A stretch of DNA of 64,000 nucleotides from Anisodus tanguticus. Taxonomy: Eukaryota; Streptophyta; Magnoliopsida; Solanales; Solanaceae. Of this stretch, positions 21,461 to 34,894 are shown one piece after another. The stretch lies in contig CM067561.1 in NCBI GenBank assembly GCA_034509755.1, forward strand, positions 4,654,646 to 4,718,645, written 5' to 3'. The translations under genes and the position numbers were made by a program. The notes below the pieces were generated by a model that was given only the letters and a program-made list of their open reading frames with translations, did not search any database and was not told the DNA's origin. Within the stretch, counting starts at the first letter, position 1. The number at the start of each line of letters is the position of its first letter.

Positions 21461-22620
21461 TGTCGGAAATTTGTCTTTGGCGGGAAGGTGCGTCCACCCA
21501 TATTTAATGAATTAAACACTAGTGTTCCGTGTGTTGGAGGCTTTGTCTCTTCTCACATGCATAATCTACTAAGTGAGTAGATAACCGTAGGGCCAAGAAT
21601 AGACAAATTTCGTTGAGAAATGAAAGAGATATTGGTCCACGAAGTAAGGGATTTGAGGCATGGAAATATGGTGTGGGACAAATCTACCACATCGGTGGGA
21701 AAATGAAGAATTACTCTCTTTCTAAGTTTCTAAAGTGGTTAAGGGTTTGGGACCCTAAGGGGTATCCCATGTGTTTAAAGGAGGGAGGACCTAAATGTGC
21801 TTGTGTTCAAGGCTAAGCCTACACGCGCGTCGCCGCCCGCCCGTCCCGTCCGGGCTCGGGCTCGGGTCACGGGTCGTGGGTCGTGGGCTGTGGGGACTTT
21901 CTGATATTATCTTTTTGGAGCCCAAATTGCTTAATATTAGCGTTAACCAGCCATTATTTGGCTGTTAACTCCTCCATAAACAGCCCTCCTTCATGACCAT
22001 AAATCAGCCTCTCTAAATGGCCATTAACAACCCTCTCTAATGCCATTAACAGCCCTAACTAATTCCATTAACATCCTTGTTTGTGGGAGTTGAGAAGTCC
22101 CTCCTTCATGCTATATATTGATGCCTTTTGGCTCAATTGTGTTGTACATAAAAACACGAAAATAGCACAAAACAGTGATGAAAAATAGTGAGCAAATACA
22201 CACTATATACACAGAGACAAAACAGAAGAGAAAGTCAGTCCAAAACGTTGGACGAAAACAGAAACTCTTCCTTCCTTTTCCATTTCTTCAGCAAGTCGAT
22301 TCATATTTGTTTTCTTCGTCAGACTCAACCTATTTGCTTTGTAGTGTTGAGATTAAAGTGTTGTTTTATCTTAGGAGACTATTGCCTGCTAATGTAAAAG
22401 CATATATACGGGGCAATCTTGTCTTAAGGACAGAGTGCAATCACTCGACTCAGCACACAGTTGTAACCATCCAGATTTAGTGTTTCTTAATTTCAAGTTA
22501 TCAAGATTCAAGACTCAACAACTTTGCGGCAGTTTTGAAGATTGACTATTTGTTTATCCTTTCAAACAATTGTAATATTTATTTACTTTTCGTACTGCTT
22601 TACTACAATAGTAACCAACA
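21461..22620 (+). repeat. Left LTR of Copia element
   Basis: Starts TGTCGGAAAT and ends GTAACCAACA. It has a GC-rich block around 21825..21890 (cgggctcgggctcgggtcac) and, before the transcribed part, gctatatattga as a likely TATA region near 22110. It contains about 115 bp near 21905..22045, built of ccattaacagccct repeats, absent from the right LTR. Confidence 0.88.
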
Positions 22621-22653
22621 ATTTAAGACAAGATTTGTATTAGTGTTCGAAAG

Positions 22654-22917
22654 ATGTCGGTCAAAAGTTGTGTGACCAAATCTGGATATGGCTGTTGTTT
22701 TTCGCTTGAAGAGAGTGATGATGATGTTGTTGAAGGTCAACGTGTTCATGGTGTCACCGCCCCCGAGAGTGGTGGGAACAAGCGCTCACGAGAGGCTGAG
22801 GATGTCAACTGGGACAAGAGGAGAAGACCGAAGATGTGGTTCTATCTTGCAGCAGAAGGCCTATATTTGTCCCAGACAAAGGATTTGAATTATGGTAAGG
22901 AGGAAATCGATACTTAG
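22654..22917 (+). other. Open frame at the gag position of Copia element
   Basis: An 87-residue frame beginning MSVKSCVTKSGYG shortly after the left LTR. It is charged and low in hydrophobic residues (SLEESDDDVVEG, NKRSREAEDVN) and shows no recognisable gag or zinc-knuckle motif. It may be a remnant of gag or the leader, or chance. Function unknown. Confidence 0.35.
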
Positions 22918-23346
22918 TCTGATGAAGTGACTGAAGTGGGCCAGAATCCGTAATTGGGGATACGTTATTTTTCTTCCTTGTCAAGAATAAAGATTAAATG
23001 ATGTCTGATTAAAAATGGCTTAAAGTAAGGAGGAATATGAAAATGTTTTCACAAAAATAATTTATATTCCTTACGCTTTAAAATCAGAAGTTTAATCTCT
23101 TCTTCTTTCCCATTTAAAGATTGGATTTTGTAAACGACTTAAAAAGATCCATTCTTTTAAGTGTAATTATTAAAAGTGTGTAAAGTATGTTCGCACATAC
23201 GATGGAGAAAGATCCACTAACTGTGCGAAAACTGTTACCACTCTTAAGTAAGCGCCAAGAATTGTCTAGGCACCAATCATAACGGAAGAAGTCTAAAAGC
23301 TAAAGATGTTGAGCCTGTCACACTATTTGGCAGAAGATCCTTCATA

Positions 23347-23550
23347 GGATGATATTGGACACTCAGTCATACAAAGCCTCCGGGCGACTGGAGTGGGCCA
23401 AAATTCCTTTGATAGGATGATATTGGACACTCAGTCATACAAAGCCTCCGGGCGACTGGAGTGGGCCAAAATTCCTTTGATATGATGATATTGGATACTC
23501 AATCATACAAAGCCTACGGGCGACTGGAGTGGGGCCAGACTTCATTTCAT
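23347..23550 (+). repeat. 68-bp tandem repeat, three units, in Copia interior
   Basis: Units start at 23347, 23415 and 23483, each with gatgatattggacactcag and a ggcgactggagtgggcca block; the third is slightly diverged. More degenerate copies continue to about 23690 (ggacactcagtctgccaaag). Confidence 0.9.
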
Positions 23551-24155
23551 AGGAAAAGTAATGGACACCTAGTGTGGTGGGCCAGAGTTTCCAGGTCTTA
23601 AATGATCTGAAGGCCTAAAGAAAGGCAGAAAAGAAATTGGACACTCAGTCTGCCAAAGCAACTGGAGTGGGCCAGAGTATTCAGATCACATATGATCTGG
23701 TTACGCCTTAACCACGGGCAAGAGATTGTTCATGTGAAACAACGCCACCTCTAAAGTAGAAGGGGTTGGAGAGGTTGTCCTCAATAGGACTTCAGGGGAT
23801 GGGATCACTCCAAAAGGAGGTGATACATGTCCCAAAACTTGGTTAAGGGACGTTGTTGGTCAAGCTGGTTTGAGACTAGTCCAACAGATGTAGCCAAATG
23901 AATGATATATTTGTAATCCGTGTATCTATGCCATCATAGATTAAGACACGTTAAATAGAAAGTCATTCAAAAGCTAACGAAGTTGAGATTGTTGCCTTTT
24001 GTCGACATAAACCCTCAAAATAAATGTGAGGTAGGCGAAGAGGCAAAATCACCTTTCCAAAGTCCGTCAAAGGAATAGCGAAAGAAGCACCGCTCCTCTA
24101 GAACTTAGTCACACCTACTTGGGTGATTTGAAGTTTATACAAAATAGAGGGGGGA

Positions 24156-26115
24156 GACAAGTACTTTGTGACCTTCATTGATGATGGTACAACGTATGGA
24201 ATCCTTTGTTTGTTGAAAAGCAAAGATGAAGTTGTTGAAGCGGATAAGCACTACAAAGCAGAAGTTGAAAATCAACTAAGCCTACGGATTGAGGAATTCG
24301 TAGAGATAGAGGGGAGAATGTGAATCATCGTTCATTAAACGATCGCTCATAACTCACCTCAATCCAATGGTGTTAGCCAAGCGCAAAGCCGTACGCCCAA
24401 ATTATGTGGGGCAAGGCGATCCTTACCGCTAATGGGATTCTCAATAGAAATACGCATAAGGATATCTCTCCGTGTGAAACATGGAAAGGATCCCACATAC
24501 AAATGTTGTGATGTGGGATGGCTTGGTAAAAGTTGGAATACCGAAATAGGTCAAGTTGTACCTAAGACTGTAGATTGCATATCCACTGGATCTGCAAATA
24601 ACAGTAGTACTTATCGCCTCTTGGTGTCAAAGAATAATGAATTCTTTGAAGATAACTTTTCTTGAAAAGGAAAAAGAAGTAATTGCTCAAGGTTAACAAG
24701 AACCCGCGAGGGCCTGACTGTCCGGAACTAGACATTCCGTATCTACAGGACTCGAAAGTTGCTGGCTATCCGGAACTTAATATTCCAGATCTGCAGAACT
24801 CAGAGATTCTAGATGTTGAACCGAGACGGAGCAAAGAAGGGGACAAAAACTTGTTCCAGTCCTTCTAGCTTGTATGGTTGAGAATGAACCATGGACAATT
24901 GACAAATAATTGTCATCTCCAGAAGCGCTGCTTTGGAAAGAAGCTAAAGAGAAAAATAGATTCCATCATATAGAACCATACTTGTGTAATGGTTGATCTT
25001 CCTCCGGAAAAAGAACCTCTGGGTTGTAAAATGTGCTCCCATGTGAGTAGCTTCACATCCAGGGCCATTGCAGTCTTGCGTGGCATGGATGTTGAAACAG
25101 TCTCCTAACCGAAGAGTTGGAAGGGGAGAATCAGAGTTGGTTTGCTGGACTGTTGGGCTTCTTCCTGAACTTTTATTTTGGTCCCTAAAATGTTTACATT
25201 TTGGTCGTGGAAGTTTCAGATAAAACAGAAACAATGAATCTGACCACAGAAACATTGACTCTGAAGTTAGAAAGCCAACAGTTGGAAAACCAACAGTCTG
25301 AGAATGGAAATCATATTGAAACAAAGTCTCGATATGAAATATATGGGTATCACAGATGACATCTTAGGAATTGGATTTCTAAGACATCTAACGGACTAGT
25401 CTAACTCCAAACTCAGTTGTGAGATAGTTGACAGTCTCATTGAAGCCACCAATGGATATGAATCATATAACTGATTGGAATGATGGTGCACCTATAGACA
25501 AAGAGTGATATGCACAGGTCACGTGTAGTTCAATGTATTGTACACACTACAATTGACCTGATATCGGCCTACAAACAGATCAGTTGAACTAAGGTTCACT
25601 GATGATCTTAATAAATGATCAATAGAAGGCGTTAAGTCGGATATGACGATATCTAAATTATTCGCTTATCTACAGATTATAGTATTCTGGATGTCCAGCG
25701 TTTCTGGGAGAACACAATGATGCAAACTGAACATCAGATATGAAGAACACCAAAGCCACAAGTAAATGTGTATCGTCTTGGAAAATCCTCTAAGTAAACT
25801 TGCATCAACCGATTCAGGATGGGATCGGAGTTTATCGCTTTATACAAAGCATGAAAGAAGTTGAGTAACTTTATGACTCCTTATAGGACGTTCCTTATTG
25901 GGAGAAACCCGTGCCTTCAGCAGTTATACATTGTGGCTAGCCGGTCGGCTTCAGAAAGGACACGGATGACGGCGTCTGGACATATCTGTCAGGATCTGTC
26001 GGAGACATAAGACCGTATGGCAGTTGATTATCACGGGTGTCACTTCCTTATTTACTAACTAAGGGACTACCCAGAGATCAAATGTTCTGCCTGTCTAGGG
26101 AAATGGGCTTAAAAC
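24156..26115 (+). pseudogene. Copia pol remnant (integrase, RNase H)
   Basis: Recognisable pieces in broken frames: KYFVTFIDDGTTYG and KSKDEVVEADKHYKAEVENQ (integrase core, 24156..24290), a frameshifted SPQSNGV-type segment near 24360, VPKTVDCISTGSANNSSTYRLL (24560..24620), and near 26060..26115 LTKGLPRDQMFCLSREMGLK, the end of Copia RNase H. Reverse transcriptase is not recognisable; the distances are too short, so large parts were lost. Confidence 0.7.
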
Positions 26116-26761
26116 CCAAATAATACGAACCTTTGCGGTGGTAACCCAACCATACTGATTGGAGATCCCAAGAATTTGGTTCAATGGGAAAACTAAGCTG
26201 CAAAAGTATCAGTTGAACACTTCGGTGGAAGCAAGAAGCACTTCGGATGATGATTTCTGTACGGAAACATGAATCCAAAGTTGTTCCTGCGATAGACGTT
26301 AAAGTGCTACCTGCATGGTGGGTAAAGGTTACGCTTTCAAACCTTTAACGATCCTCAAATGGTTGAGGTTAAGGTTGGGGAAACTTTTAATGATTCCTAA
26401 CACTTGTGAAGTGGGGTATAGCAGGATACCTTGTAGGAGATCACCTATTTAAGTGCGAGGAAGGCCGCCTCAAACAAACGCACTTAAGAATCCAAGTGTG
26501 TCCACAGCCACAACAGACAAAACCATAAGAATAAAAACTAATAAGGAGAGTTATTGTGTTAGTATCATTGTCTTGGCTTACACTAAACACTGACGGTTCA
26601 AGACATCACGTTCACCGCGCAGTAAGTAAGTCCGGTGGTATTCAACTAGGGAAGGTTCAAAACGGAAGCTACCTCTCCTGATGCAATATCTTTTATTTGA
26701 AAGATTCTTTGAAAGTAGGCACCTTGTGTGTGCGCCATAATCTCTCTTTCATAGAGGGGAT

Positions 26762-27806
26762 TGTTGGAAATTTGCCTTTGGCGGGGAGGTGCGTCCACCC
26801 ATATTTAATGAATTAAACACTAGTGTTCCGTATGTTGGAGGCTTTGTCTCTTCTCACATGCATAATCTACTAAGTGAGTATATGACCGTAGGGCCAAGAA
26901 TCGTCAAATTTCGTTGAGAAATGAAAGAGATATTGGTCCACGAAGTAAGGTGTTTGAGGCATGGAAATATGGTGTGCGACAAATCTACCACATCGATGGG
27001 AAAAGGAAGAATTGCTCTCTTTATAAGTCTCTAAAGTGGTTAAGGGTTTGGGACCCCAAGGGGTATCCCATGTGTTTAAAGGAGGGAGGACCTAGATGTG
27101 CTTGTGTTCAAGGCTAAGCCCACATGCGCGCCGCCGCCGCCCGCCGGTCCCGTCCGGGCTCGGGCTCGGGTCACGGGTCACGGGAAGTGGGTCGTGGGAT
27201 GTGGGCTGTGGAGACTTTCTGATATTACCATTAACAGCCCTCACTAATTCCATTAACAAGCTTGTTTGTGGCAGTTGAGGAGTCTCTCCTCCATGCTATA
27301 TATTGATGCATTTTGGCTCAATTGTGTTGTACATAAAAACATGAAAAATAGCACAAAACAATGACGAAAAACAGTGAGCAAACACACACTATATACACAG
27401 AGACAAAACAGAAGAGAAAGTCAGTCCAAAACGTTGGACGAAAACAGAAACTCTTCCTTCCTTTTCCATTTTTTCAGCAAGTCGATTCGTATTTGTTTTC
27501 TTTATCAGACTCAACCTATTTGCTTTGTAGTGTTGAGATTAAAGTGTTGTTTTATCTTGGGAGACTATTGTCCGCTAACGTAAAAGCATATATACGGGGC
27601 AATCGTGTCTTAAGGACAGAGTGCAATCACTCGACTCAGCACACAGTTGTAACCATCCTGATTTAGTGTTTCTTGATTTCAGGTTATCAAGATTCAAGAC
27701 TCAACAACTTTGCGGCAGTTTTGAAGATTGGCTATTTGTTTATCCTTTCGAACACTTGTAATATTTATTTACTTCCCGTACTGCTTTACTACAATAGTAA
27801 CCAACA
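26762..27806 (+). repeat. Right LTR of Copia element
   Basis: Starts TGTTGGAAAT and ends GTAACCAACA. Compared with the left LTR it lacks the block with repeated ccattaacagccct, probably by recombination between those short repeats, and shows many point differences. Confidence 0.88.
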
Positions 27807-28314
27807 AGCAACTTATGCCAATGTCTCAAACACCTGAACTTGACCAAACAAAATCCAAATCCAATTCCGAAAGTTCATACAAGTCACAAAGGATCATACT
27901 AAGCTACTCGAACTCTCAAAACACCCAAATGGATCCGTCTTGAGCCGATGTTGACCTTGGTCAACTCCAAACTATCTCAAAAGCTAGTTTCTTAACCAAC
28001 CACCTTAATCACATCTGAACCTCTCAGAACCGAACCAATGACTCGATTAAGTCATAAATCACATTCCGGACCTAACGAAATCGACTAAACTTCGAAAAAT
28101 ATTCATTTACCCAAAAGTTAACATTTGGTCAAACTTCTTCTTTTTTTAAACTTAAAGCTTCCATCTTGCTAAACTTGATTTGAAACCCACCTGATTGCCT
28201 CGAAAACTGTGTCACTTATTCCAACAAGTCATAAATATGCGAGTTAAAGCTACAAGAAGGGTATTCTTGGGAAAATAAGTCCTAAAGTTTAAAACGACCA
28301 AACTAGTAGTTACA

Positions 28315-31300
28315 TCATTTACCACTTAAACACACATTCGTCCTCGAACGGTAAAGAAAAGTACCAAAGTTGTCAAGTAGCCAAAAAACCTACATCATAA
28401 ACCTTATTAAAGACTTCGAATGCAAGAATCACGCTAATAGCACTACTTGTACGCTTTACCAGTCAGAACATCTCTTGACTTAGTTTTTAAAAACCCAAAA
28501 TTTCTTCCACAACTAATTTTCTTTTATTTAAACTGACTCCGCTCAAATCCCTTGACTTTTATTGTAACCACAACTCTGAACGCAATTAATTGATTTTATG
28601 AATTCTGTCATGAACACTCCAATCCTTTAGTTGTAGCTACAATCCATTACCAAGCTTGTATCGCTCAAATACTCCAATTCCACTTGTCTTTGTTGCACAC
28701 AATCCAAAGTCGTCTTTAGTACTAAGAATTCATAGCAAACACGTCGTCGGACACCGTGAGTCTAAATCATGATTCACTCTCATCATAAAGAATATGTTTG
28801 TTCTGAGCCAACTCCAACCTTTCTATCCAAAAACTGACATTATCCAAGGACAATTGTGCAAATTCTAAATCCGTTAGTTTTGTTTTATCAACCTGGAACT
28901 ATTGAGCTAACTCTCATCATCCAATTCCTATTAAACCTCAAAATTTCATAATATGCACATCATCTCAGTGACTATCTTGATTTTCCAAATCTGTAGAAAA
29001 ATGTCTGATCATCCCAAGGTTCCCTATATCTAGTTGTACCTTTCTAAACCATCACCAAGTACCCGCATAGACCATTAAAACGGTCTGAATAGTTGGATCA
29101 ACAAAATATTGTCAAATAAACTTGCACACTCCAAATAAAGTCAGATAACTCTGCCATATCACTGTTTGGAACTGTAAATCTATCAAATCCTCCAAAAATG
29201 GATTACTCTACTAATCATAAATCATGACAAGGTAACCATAAGCTATCCCGTGATACGTGAACGGTCTTGATCTTGTGCAGAGTGCTCAACTCCTCGAATG
29301 TTGCCAATAGTCACCTGAACTGGCTCTAATTCCTCACAAAACTAATCATAGAACTCTCATAGGTCTGTGGTGACTAATCCCAATCCGCTGCTCGTGAATA
29401 CTCAATGATGAGATGTCATCCATGACTTTAAAGGCTGAACCCTACCCAAGTCATCAACTTAGTACTGAGGAACTACACCTTATAACAAAATTCTTCTTGT
29501 TCTCAACTCACAACTGATATGAAAGTCTAACAAAACTCCATAGAGTCTAAATACATCAAATCTTCCTATTTGCGCTTTCACTTAACTCATTCACTACTCT
29601 AAATACTTTAATGCAAGGCCTGGAGCCTCATACTCCCCGTTCATACCCATTGTATCTTTGATTGTAATACCCTTTTTATGCTTTTAGAAAATTCAAAAGT
29701 ATCAACTCTTGTAATTCATGTTCCTTACCACACACAAATACTCTCACGCCATTAATACTTGGTGTACTCAACCATGCTATCCAACTGTAACGCTTCGACA
29801 TAATCTACTACCACGAATACAGTTTTGCATCGAAAATATGACTAACCTTCACACTTAAGAGATTTCAAGCTTCTCTCTTATTAATTTACTCTAGCTCATT
29901 AATTCATGAATGATACGAAATTAACCACCATAGTACAACGAAAGTCGTCTTTCCATCAACCTTATCACGTTAGTCATGTGAAACCAGTACCTCACAGTCG
30001 TCAATCGCAAACCGACATGGCATTTATCCATAAAACTTAGTCAAATTTTATAGACTTCTTTCAAGCATACTTAATAGTTACCTCCCATATGAATGATGTG
30101 ATATAATCCTACCATAATTCATACTAATCTCAAATAATCATGTTGATTGGCACCAAACATGTCTTTATCTTAATTCTTCTATTTCCATATTCTATCCAAA
30201 ATCACATTCGTCGCTATCGACCGAAAATCACTCAAACCCACTCGAGAGTGTATTGAAATATCATAAATCTTACAAAGTAGCTAAGTCAATCCTGGAGATA
30301 GTAGTAAACCACAAACTCGAACAACCGAAGGTTTTTCTTGCCTCACTCGAATCTCAAAACTGAATACTTATCTAAATCAAACATATCATATGAACAATCA
30401 TTCACGAAACCTCCCACCTGAAATACTGATCAACCTCTGTTACCCCCATCAAGATCCATTATTGGCGATGTAGTATTCCAAACAGTCACTGCAGATCCAT
30501 AACCTATAGGGCAATCTCACATACCATTCACAAAGTTCTACTAATGCTCTCATATGGTTCCATGCAAGCATCATTGCTTATGGTCCCTTAACTGAAGAAT
30601 TCTTCTTCTACTTTGGCATACAAGTCCATTAACCAAATATCAATACACCAAGTACTATAGTGAATTCACTTTTCTTGGTTTCAACCGTTATCACTGATCC
30701 ATACATCAATTTTCCGAAATGTACTTCAAAACTCAAGTCAGTTAACATCTACCACTTTAAATATCCTTATCGACTAACACCTAACTCAAGGGTCCTTAAC
30801 TGATGCTTGCCTGAAAAACCATCTTTCGCCTTGTCTCGTCAAATTAGAATGCCTCTAACAAATCATGAAGTTACCCTCCTCATTCCATAAACTCCAAAAA
30901 ATTGCCTCACTAACATTTTTGAAAACATGCCTAGCCCTAAACAATAAGTACAATGCCCACTTCTTTGTCTTTTATCAAATTATCTTCACAACATTACCAT
31001 GGTCTCTATCCTTTTAAGTCTAAGCATGTCTTCAAGATGCCAACTTATGAACTCTTTTGTTACTGAGTCATCCTCGTCACAAGACTATCGCTTGACTTTA
31101 ATACACCCTCATCACAAGACTGTCGTAATAAATTTAAATGACATTAAAGTATTTCCACATCAATCACATCACAAGTAAAACATCCTTGATATTAAACCTT
31201 CTCAAGTGCAGTTCTCAAAGCCGTCACGCTTATTACTTTATTACTTCGCTAACCGTATGAATTCAATTCTCCAACTCCTTCCCCATTACCTGTGATACCA

Positions 31301-31761
31301 TATATGTACCTCTTCAACCTTCTAGTAACTAACTGTTGAATATATGGAGATCATGCAGTCCTTCATACCATCGCTCCCATTTCCTAGGGATATCACTTGA
31401 CCAAAAATCTGAATCACAACCCCGCTCAACTTAGTCTTCAAATCATAGATCCAATCTGAACTCAATCTTACGTCCTTATCACGGTGACACATCTCATACT
31501 ATGTCATGTGATGTCACATCCATCCGCTCGTGGGCAAATTTGAAAATGTGTCCTCACTGTTAATGAGAGATTCAAATGAAAAAGTTTAGGCCTCAGACCG
31601 AATCACATACGCATGATAAGGAATGAAAGACTGAAAGTTTCTAAAATTTCATATAGCCTCTTGAAGATAGGTACGGAGCTCTTCATACTGATTCGCAAGA
31701 CTCTACTAGACACCGCTCATATACTCATGAGACCAATGAACCTAGTGCTCTGATACTAATT
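28315..31761 (-). mobile_element. Non-coding interior of LARD-like Gypsy element
   Basis: 3.4 kb with frequent stops on both strands and no gag, RT, integrase or chromodomain motif that I could find. On the minus strand it begins with a primer-binding-like AGTATCAGAGC (RC of 31743..31761) next to the 5' LTR and ends with gttcgaggacgaatgtgtg and a degenerate purine tract before TGTAAC. The layout of long LTRs around a non-coding core is that of LARD elements. Composition is even, with no repeats noticed. Confidence 0.55.
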
Positions 31762-34700
31762 TGTGATGACCCAAAATCTCATTGTGTCGTGACGGCACCT
31801 ACCTTACCCGTAGGTGAACCATTAACATCCAAATGTCAATAATATAAAGCAAATATGGAAAATTAAGGAAAACAACATAAGTGTTTTAAGTCGTAGGACT
31901 TAATACATAAACCATGAAATAAAACCCCAAAATCTGGTTGTCATGAGTACAAAACTACTAATGGAATACAAGTCTGGAACTTTAAATACAATCAATGTCT
32001 GAAATATAAGACAAAAAAGTAAATTAACAAGATGAATAGTTCTAGTGTCGGGATGGAATCTATGGCTCACCCTAGACTCCCAAGATGAATCTCCAAGCTC
32101 TGCGTCAAGCTCCTCCACTAGCGTTCGGCTCGGTACCTGTACACAGAGTACAACAAGTGTAGAATGAGTACGGAAAGCACGTATACTCAGCAACATCGTC
32201 AACCGACCCTAACTATAGCGGTGGCGAGGGTTGGTTCTCCCAATACTTCTCATCTTGCTTGGTTTGTCAAATTATACAGTTTCTAAATAATTCAAGCATT
32301 TAAGTAAAGATTCTACGACAACACTAAGTCATAAAGTCCATTGCTCTTAACAGAACTTAATAAAGTTTCTAGTTTTACCTCAATTAGGATAGATATAGCC
32401 ATAAGATTTCAACCTACACCCAAACGGACATCTAAATCCTCAAGATTACCTCCTTTCATTTATTAGAATAAGTTCTACTCATAAGGGACCAACCCTTTCA
32501 CGAATTGAGGCACAATCATAATTAAGTTTCAAACTTTTATCCCAAACAAACAAGTTTACCATTAAAGGTTCAATCTTTTAGTTCATATAGTAAGGAATAC
32601 ATAGAGATCCTATCTCTATATCATTTTTAGCAATCCATGTCATAAAAATCTCATCTTTATATGATTATCATACCGTATCATATTTCCTTTTTACATCAAG
32701 TATAAGTTACAAGGTACCATTATTACTCTCTTTAAAAGTCATATTATCATAGTCTACCAGAAATCAACACCGAGTATACACGACATCAAACACGTTAGGT
32801 TTATGAATGAATTCAATGCAGATGATATGTATGTATGCAATGGCCATATGTACCTGGTATACACACGCTACTACAATAGTTTTCACGTGACCTATGAAGG
32901 ACTCATGAGGTTCGTATACCCATCCGATCCCATTGGATCTCAGCTCTGTGGTTGTAATATCATAATCTTTTATAATTTATCATCGAACCCCAGCTTTGTG
33001 ACTGTAGTATCATTATCTATCATCACTCTTGTATCATGTACCATATCCAATGACCGACTTTCCAAACCTCTCTCAGCTATATGTCAACAGTTAATGCCAA
33101 ATATAATATGTATAAATTATATGGATGTGTGTACACCATGAAATCAGCATAATCAATGCAATCATTATTTATCAGTTTCTTTTCAAGTATTTAGACGAGA
33201 TGTGGAGTGATGAATGCATGATAAGTTCAATCAAAGATATAATAATCAAGCATGGCTACGAGCCAAAATAATCAGTAAATATACCAACTTAAGCGGATTT
33301 ATGCATCACACCCGTGACCCGAAGGCTAAACATATAAACTCCTTCAGCTTTATCAAACTAGTTCAACACTTACCTAATTAAGTTCACCGGTACCCATATT
33401 AGTGCTCATCACCTCACTAATACGGGAAGTCCAATTCCCCATTACTCCCATTAATTATTAAACCAACACATAAATACTATATTAAGGTCTAGTAAGTCTC
33501 AACTTTCCTTATTATGATGTCCCAAAGCTCATGAACGACTCCAAGCTCTATCCACGTGAAGAATAAGCCTTCCGAATCTCCATCATGTCCAAAGTCACTG
33601 AACGAGTTCAATCTAGTCAAATTATTAATCTATAGAGTTAGACGAATCCAGTGATATCCATATTGCTATACTTTATTTCGGAACCTAAAAATGGACCCAA
33701 AAAGCCAATTCTAAGCTCCGAAGGTCAAAACTATAATTTTATTGTAAAATCAAGTTACCCATATCCCATAGTTTATATATCCATAAAATCAACTAATTTC
33801 ATCCATGAATTAGCCCTCAAATCAAAGGTTTATCATTTCTCAACTCTAGGGCTCAAAACCAAATTTTCCCCAACCAATTTATGGATAAAAATTGATAAAC
33901 AAAGGAAATAAACTTGAAGAAATGTCAAAATAAAGGTTGGATACTTAATCCCTTGTTGAGACGAGAGCAACATCGTGAAAATCACCTCAATTGGAGCTCT
34001 AGAACTCAAGTTATGCTCAAAATAGTAAATGAACACAGTTTGATTTATAATCCACAATGTTTTCCGCTTCGGCGAACCAAATTCCGCCACGGCTAAAAGC
34101 AACTCGACTATAAGGAGAGGATTGAAAGCCGATTGACTGCAAGGAAAGGAGCGAAAAACCACTCGACACCGGCGTACTATCCGCCCCGGCGCACACTATA
34201 AACCAACAATTTTTCTCGGAACTAAAATGGACATAATTCCCTCATACGATATCGGAATTTCTACGATTCAAGTTGATGCGGATCACAAATTTCGATACGC
34301 ATCTAATACAACAATCAAAACTCAATTCCAACATCAAATGAATGTAATGGTACGTTGAATCATCAAAGGCGGGCAACTTATGCCAACGACTCAAACACCT
34401 GAACTTGACCAAATGAAATCTAAATCCAATTACAAAAGTTCCTACAGGTCAAAAATGATCATACTAAGCTACTCGAACTCTCAAAACACCCAAATGGATC
34501 TGTCTTGACCCGATGTTGACCGTGGTCAACTCCATACTATCTCAAAATCTAGTTTCTCAACCAATCACCTTAATCACATTCGAACCTCTCGGGAACCGAA
34601 CCAACGACTCTACTAAGTCATAAATCACATTCCGGACCTAACGAAATCGATGAAACTTCACAAAAGACGCATTTACCCAAAAGTCAACTTTTGGTCAAAC

Positions 34701-34880
34701 TTCTTCTTTTCTTTAACTTAAAGCTTTACATCTTGCTAAACTTGATTTGAAACTCACCCGATTGCGTCAGAAAATGTGTCTCTTATTCCCTGAAGTCATA
34801 AATACTGAGTTAAAGCTACATGAAGAATATTCTTAGGAAAACAAGTCCAAAAGTTCAAAACGACCAAACTAGTCGTTACA
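31762..34880 (-). repeat. 5' LTR of LARD-like Gypsy element
   Basis: On the minus strand runs from TGTAACGACTAG (34880) to GGGTCATCACA (31762), followed by a tRNA-iMet-like primer site. About 3.1 kb. The 33325..34880 part matches the truncated 3' LTR at 20471..21460 plus 27812..28314. The left 1.5 kb (31762..33324) has no partner in the window. Open frames inside (31900..32202, 32803..33141) show no family features and are not called genes. Confidence 0.72.
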
Positions 34881-34894
34881 CCGGTAGTACGGTC

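Larger units (their letters stand above)
1..21809 (+). repeat. Segmental duplication, unit A
   Basis: This stretch reappears in the same order and orientation at 37703..60924; position 1 matches 37703 directly. Gene exons, introns, SINE and MITE insertions, the hAT element, the solo LTR and the gag remnant all correspond, and long stretches are identical, so the duplication is recent (or A and B are two haplotypes placed in tandem). The left limit is not visible because homology starts at the first base of the window. The right limit of shared sequence is inside the 5' LTR of the Copia element, where unit B switches to an inverted copy. The offset drifts from 37701 to about 37707 through small indels, then changes at a 1.9-kb insert in B and two deletions in B. 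Confidence 0.95.
21461..27806 (+). mobile_element. Copia LTR retrotransposon, degenerate
   Basis: TG...CA element flanked by a perfect 5-bp duplication agcaa (21456..21460 and 27807..27811). LTRs are 1160 bp (21461..22620) and 1045 bp (26762..27806). A polypurine tract (agaggggat) lies just before the right LTR. The sequence after the left LTR does not match a tRNA-iMet primer site. The internal part is only 4.1 kb, with pol remnants and no intact frame, so it is non-autonomous. It is nested in a Gypsy LTR. Confidence 0.88.
20471..28314 (-). mobile_element. Truncated 3' LTR of LARD-like Gypsy element, split by Copia
   Basis: Segments 20471..21460 and 27812..28314 together align with 33325..34880, the 5' LTR of the same element, in the same orientation. 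The join is exact across the Copia insertion and its agcaa duplication. The element lies on the minus strand: the LTR starts TGTAACTACTAG at 28314. Its 3' end is missing left of 20471, where similarity stops abruptly. Confidence 0.75.

Noticed and set aside
23347..23550. Regular repeats considered as a CRISPR-like array
   Set aside because: The repeats are contiguous 68-bp units without unique spacers, inside a plant retrotransposon.
28315..31761. Search for a host gene in the 3.4-kb stretch
   Set aside because: No exon-like frame or motif on either strand; flanking LTR, primer site and purine tract explain it as retroelement interior.
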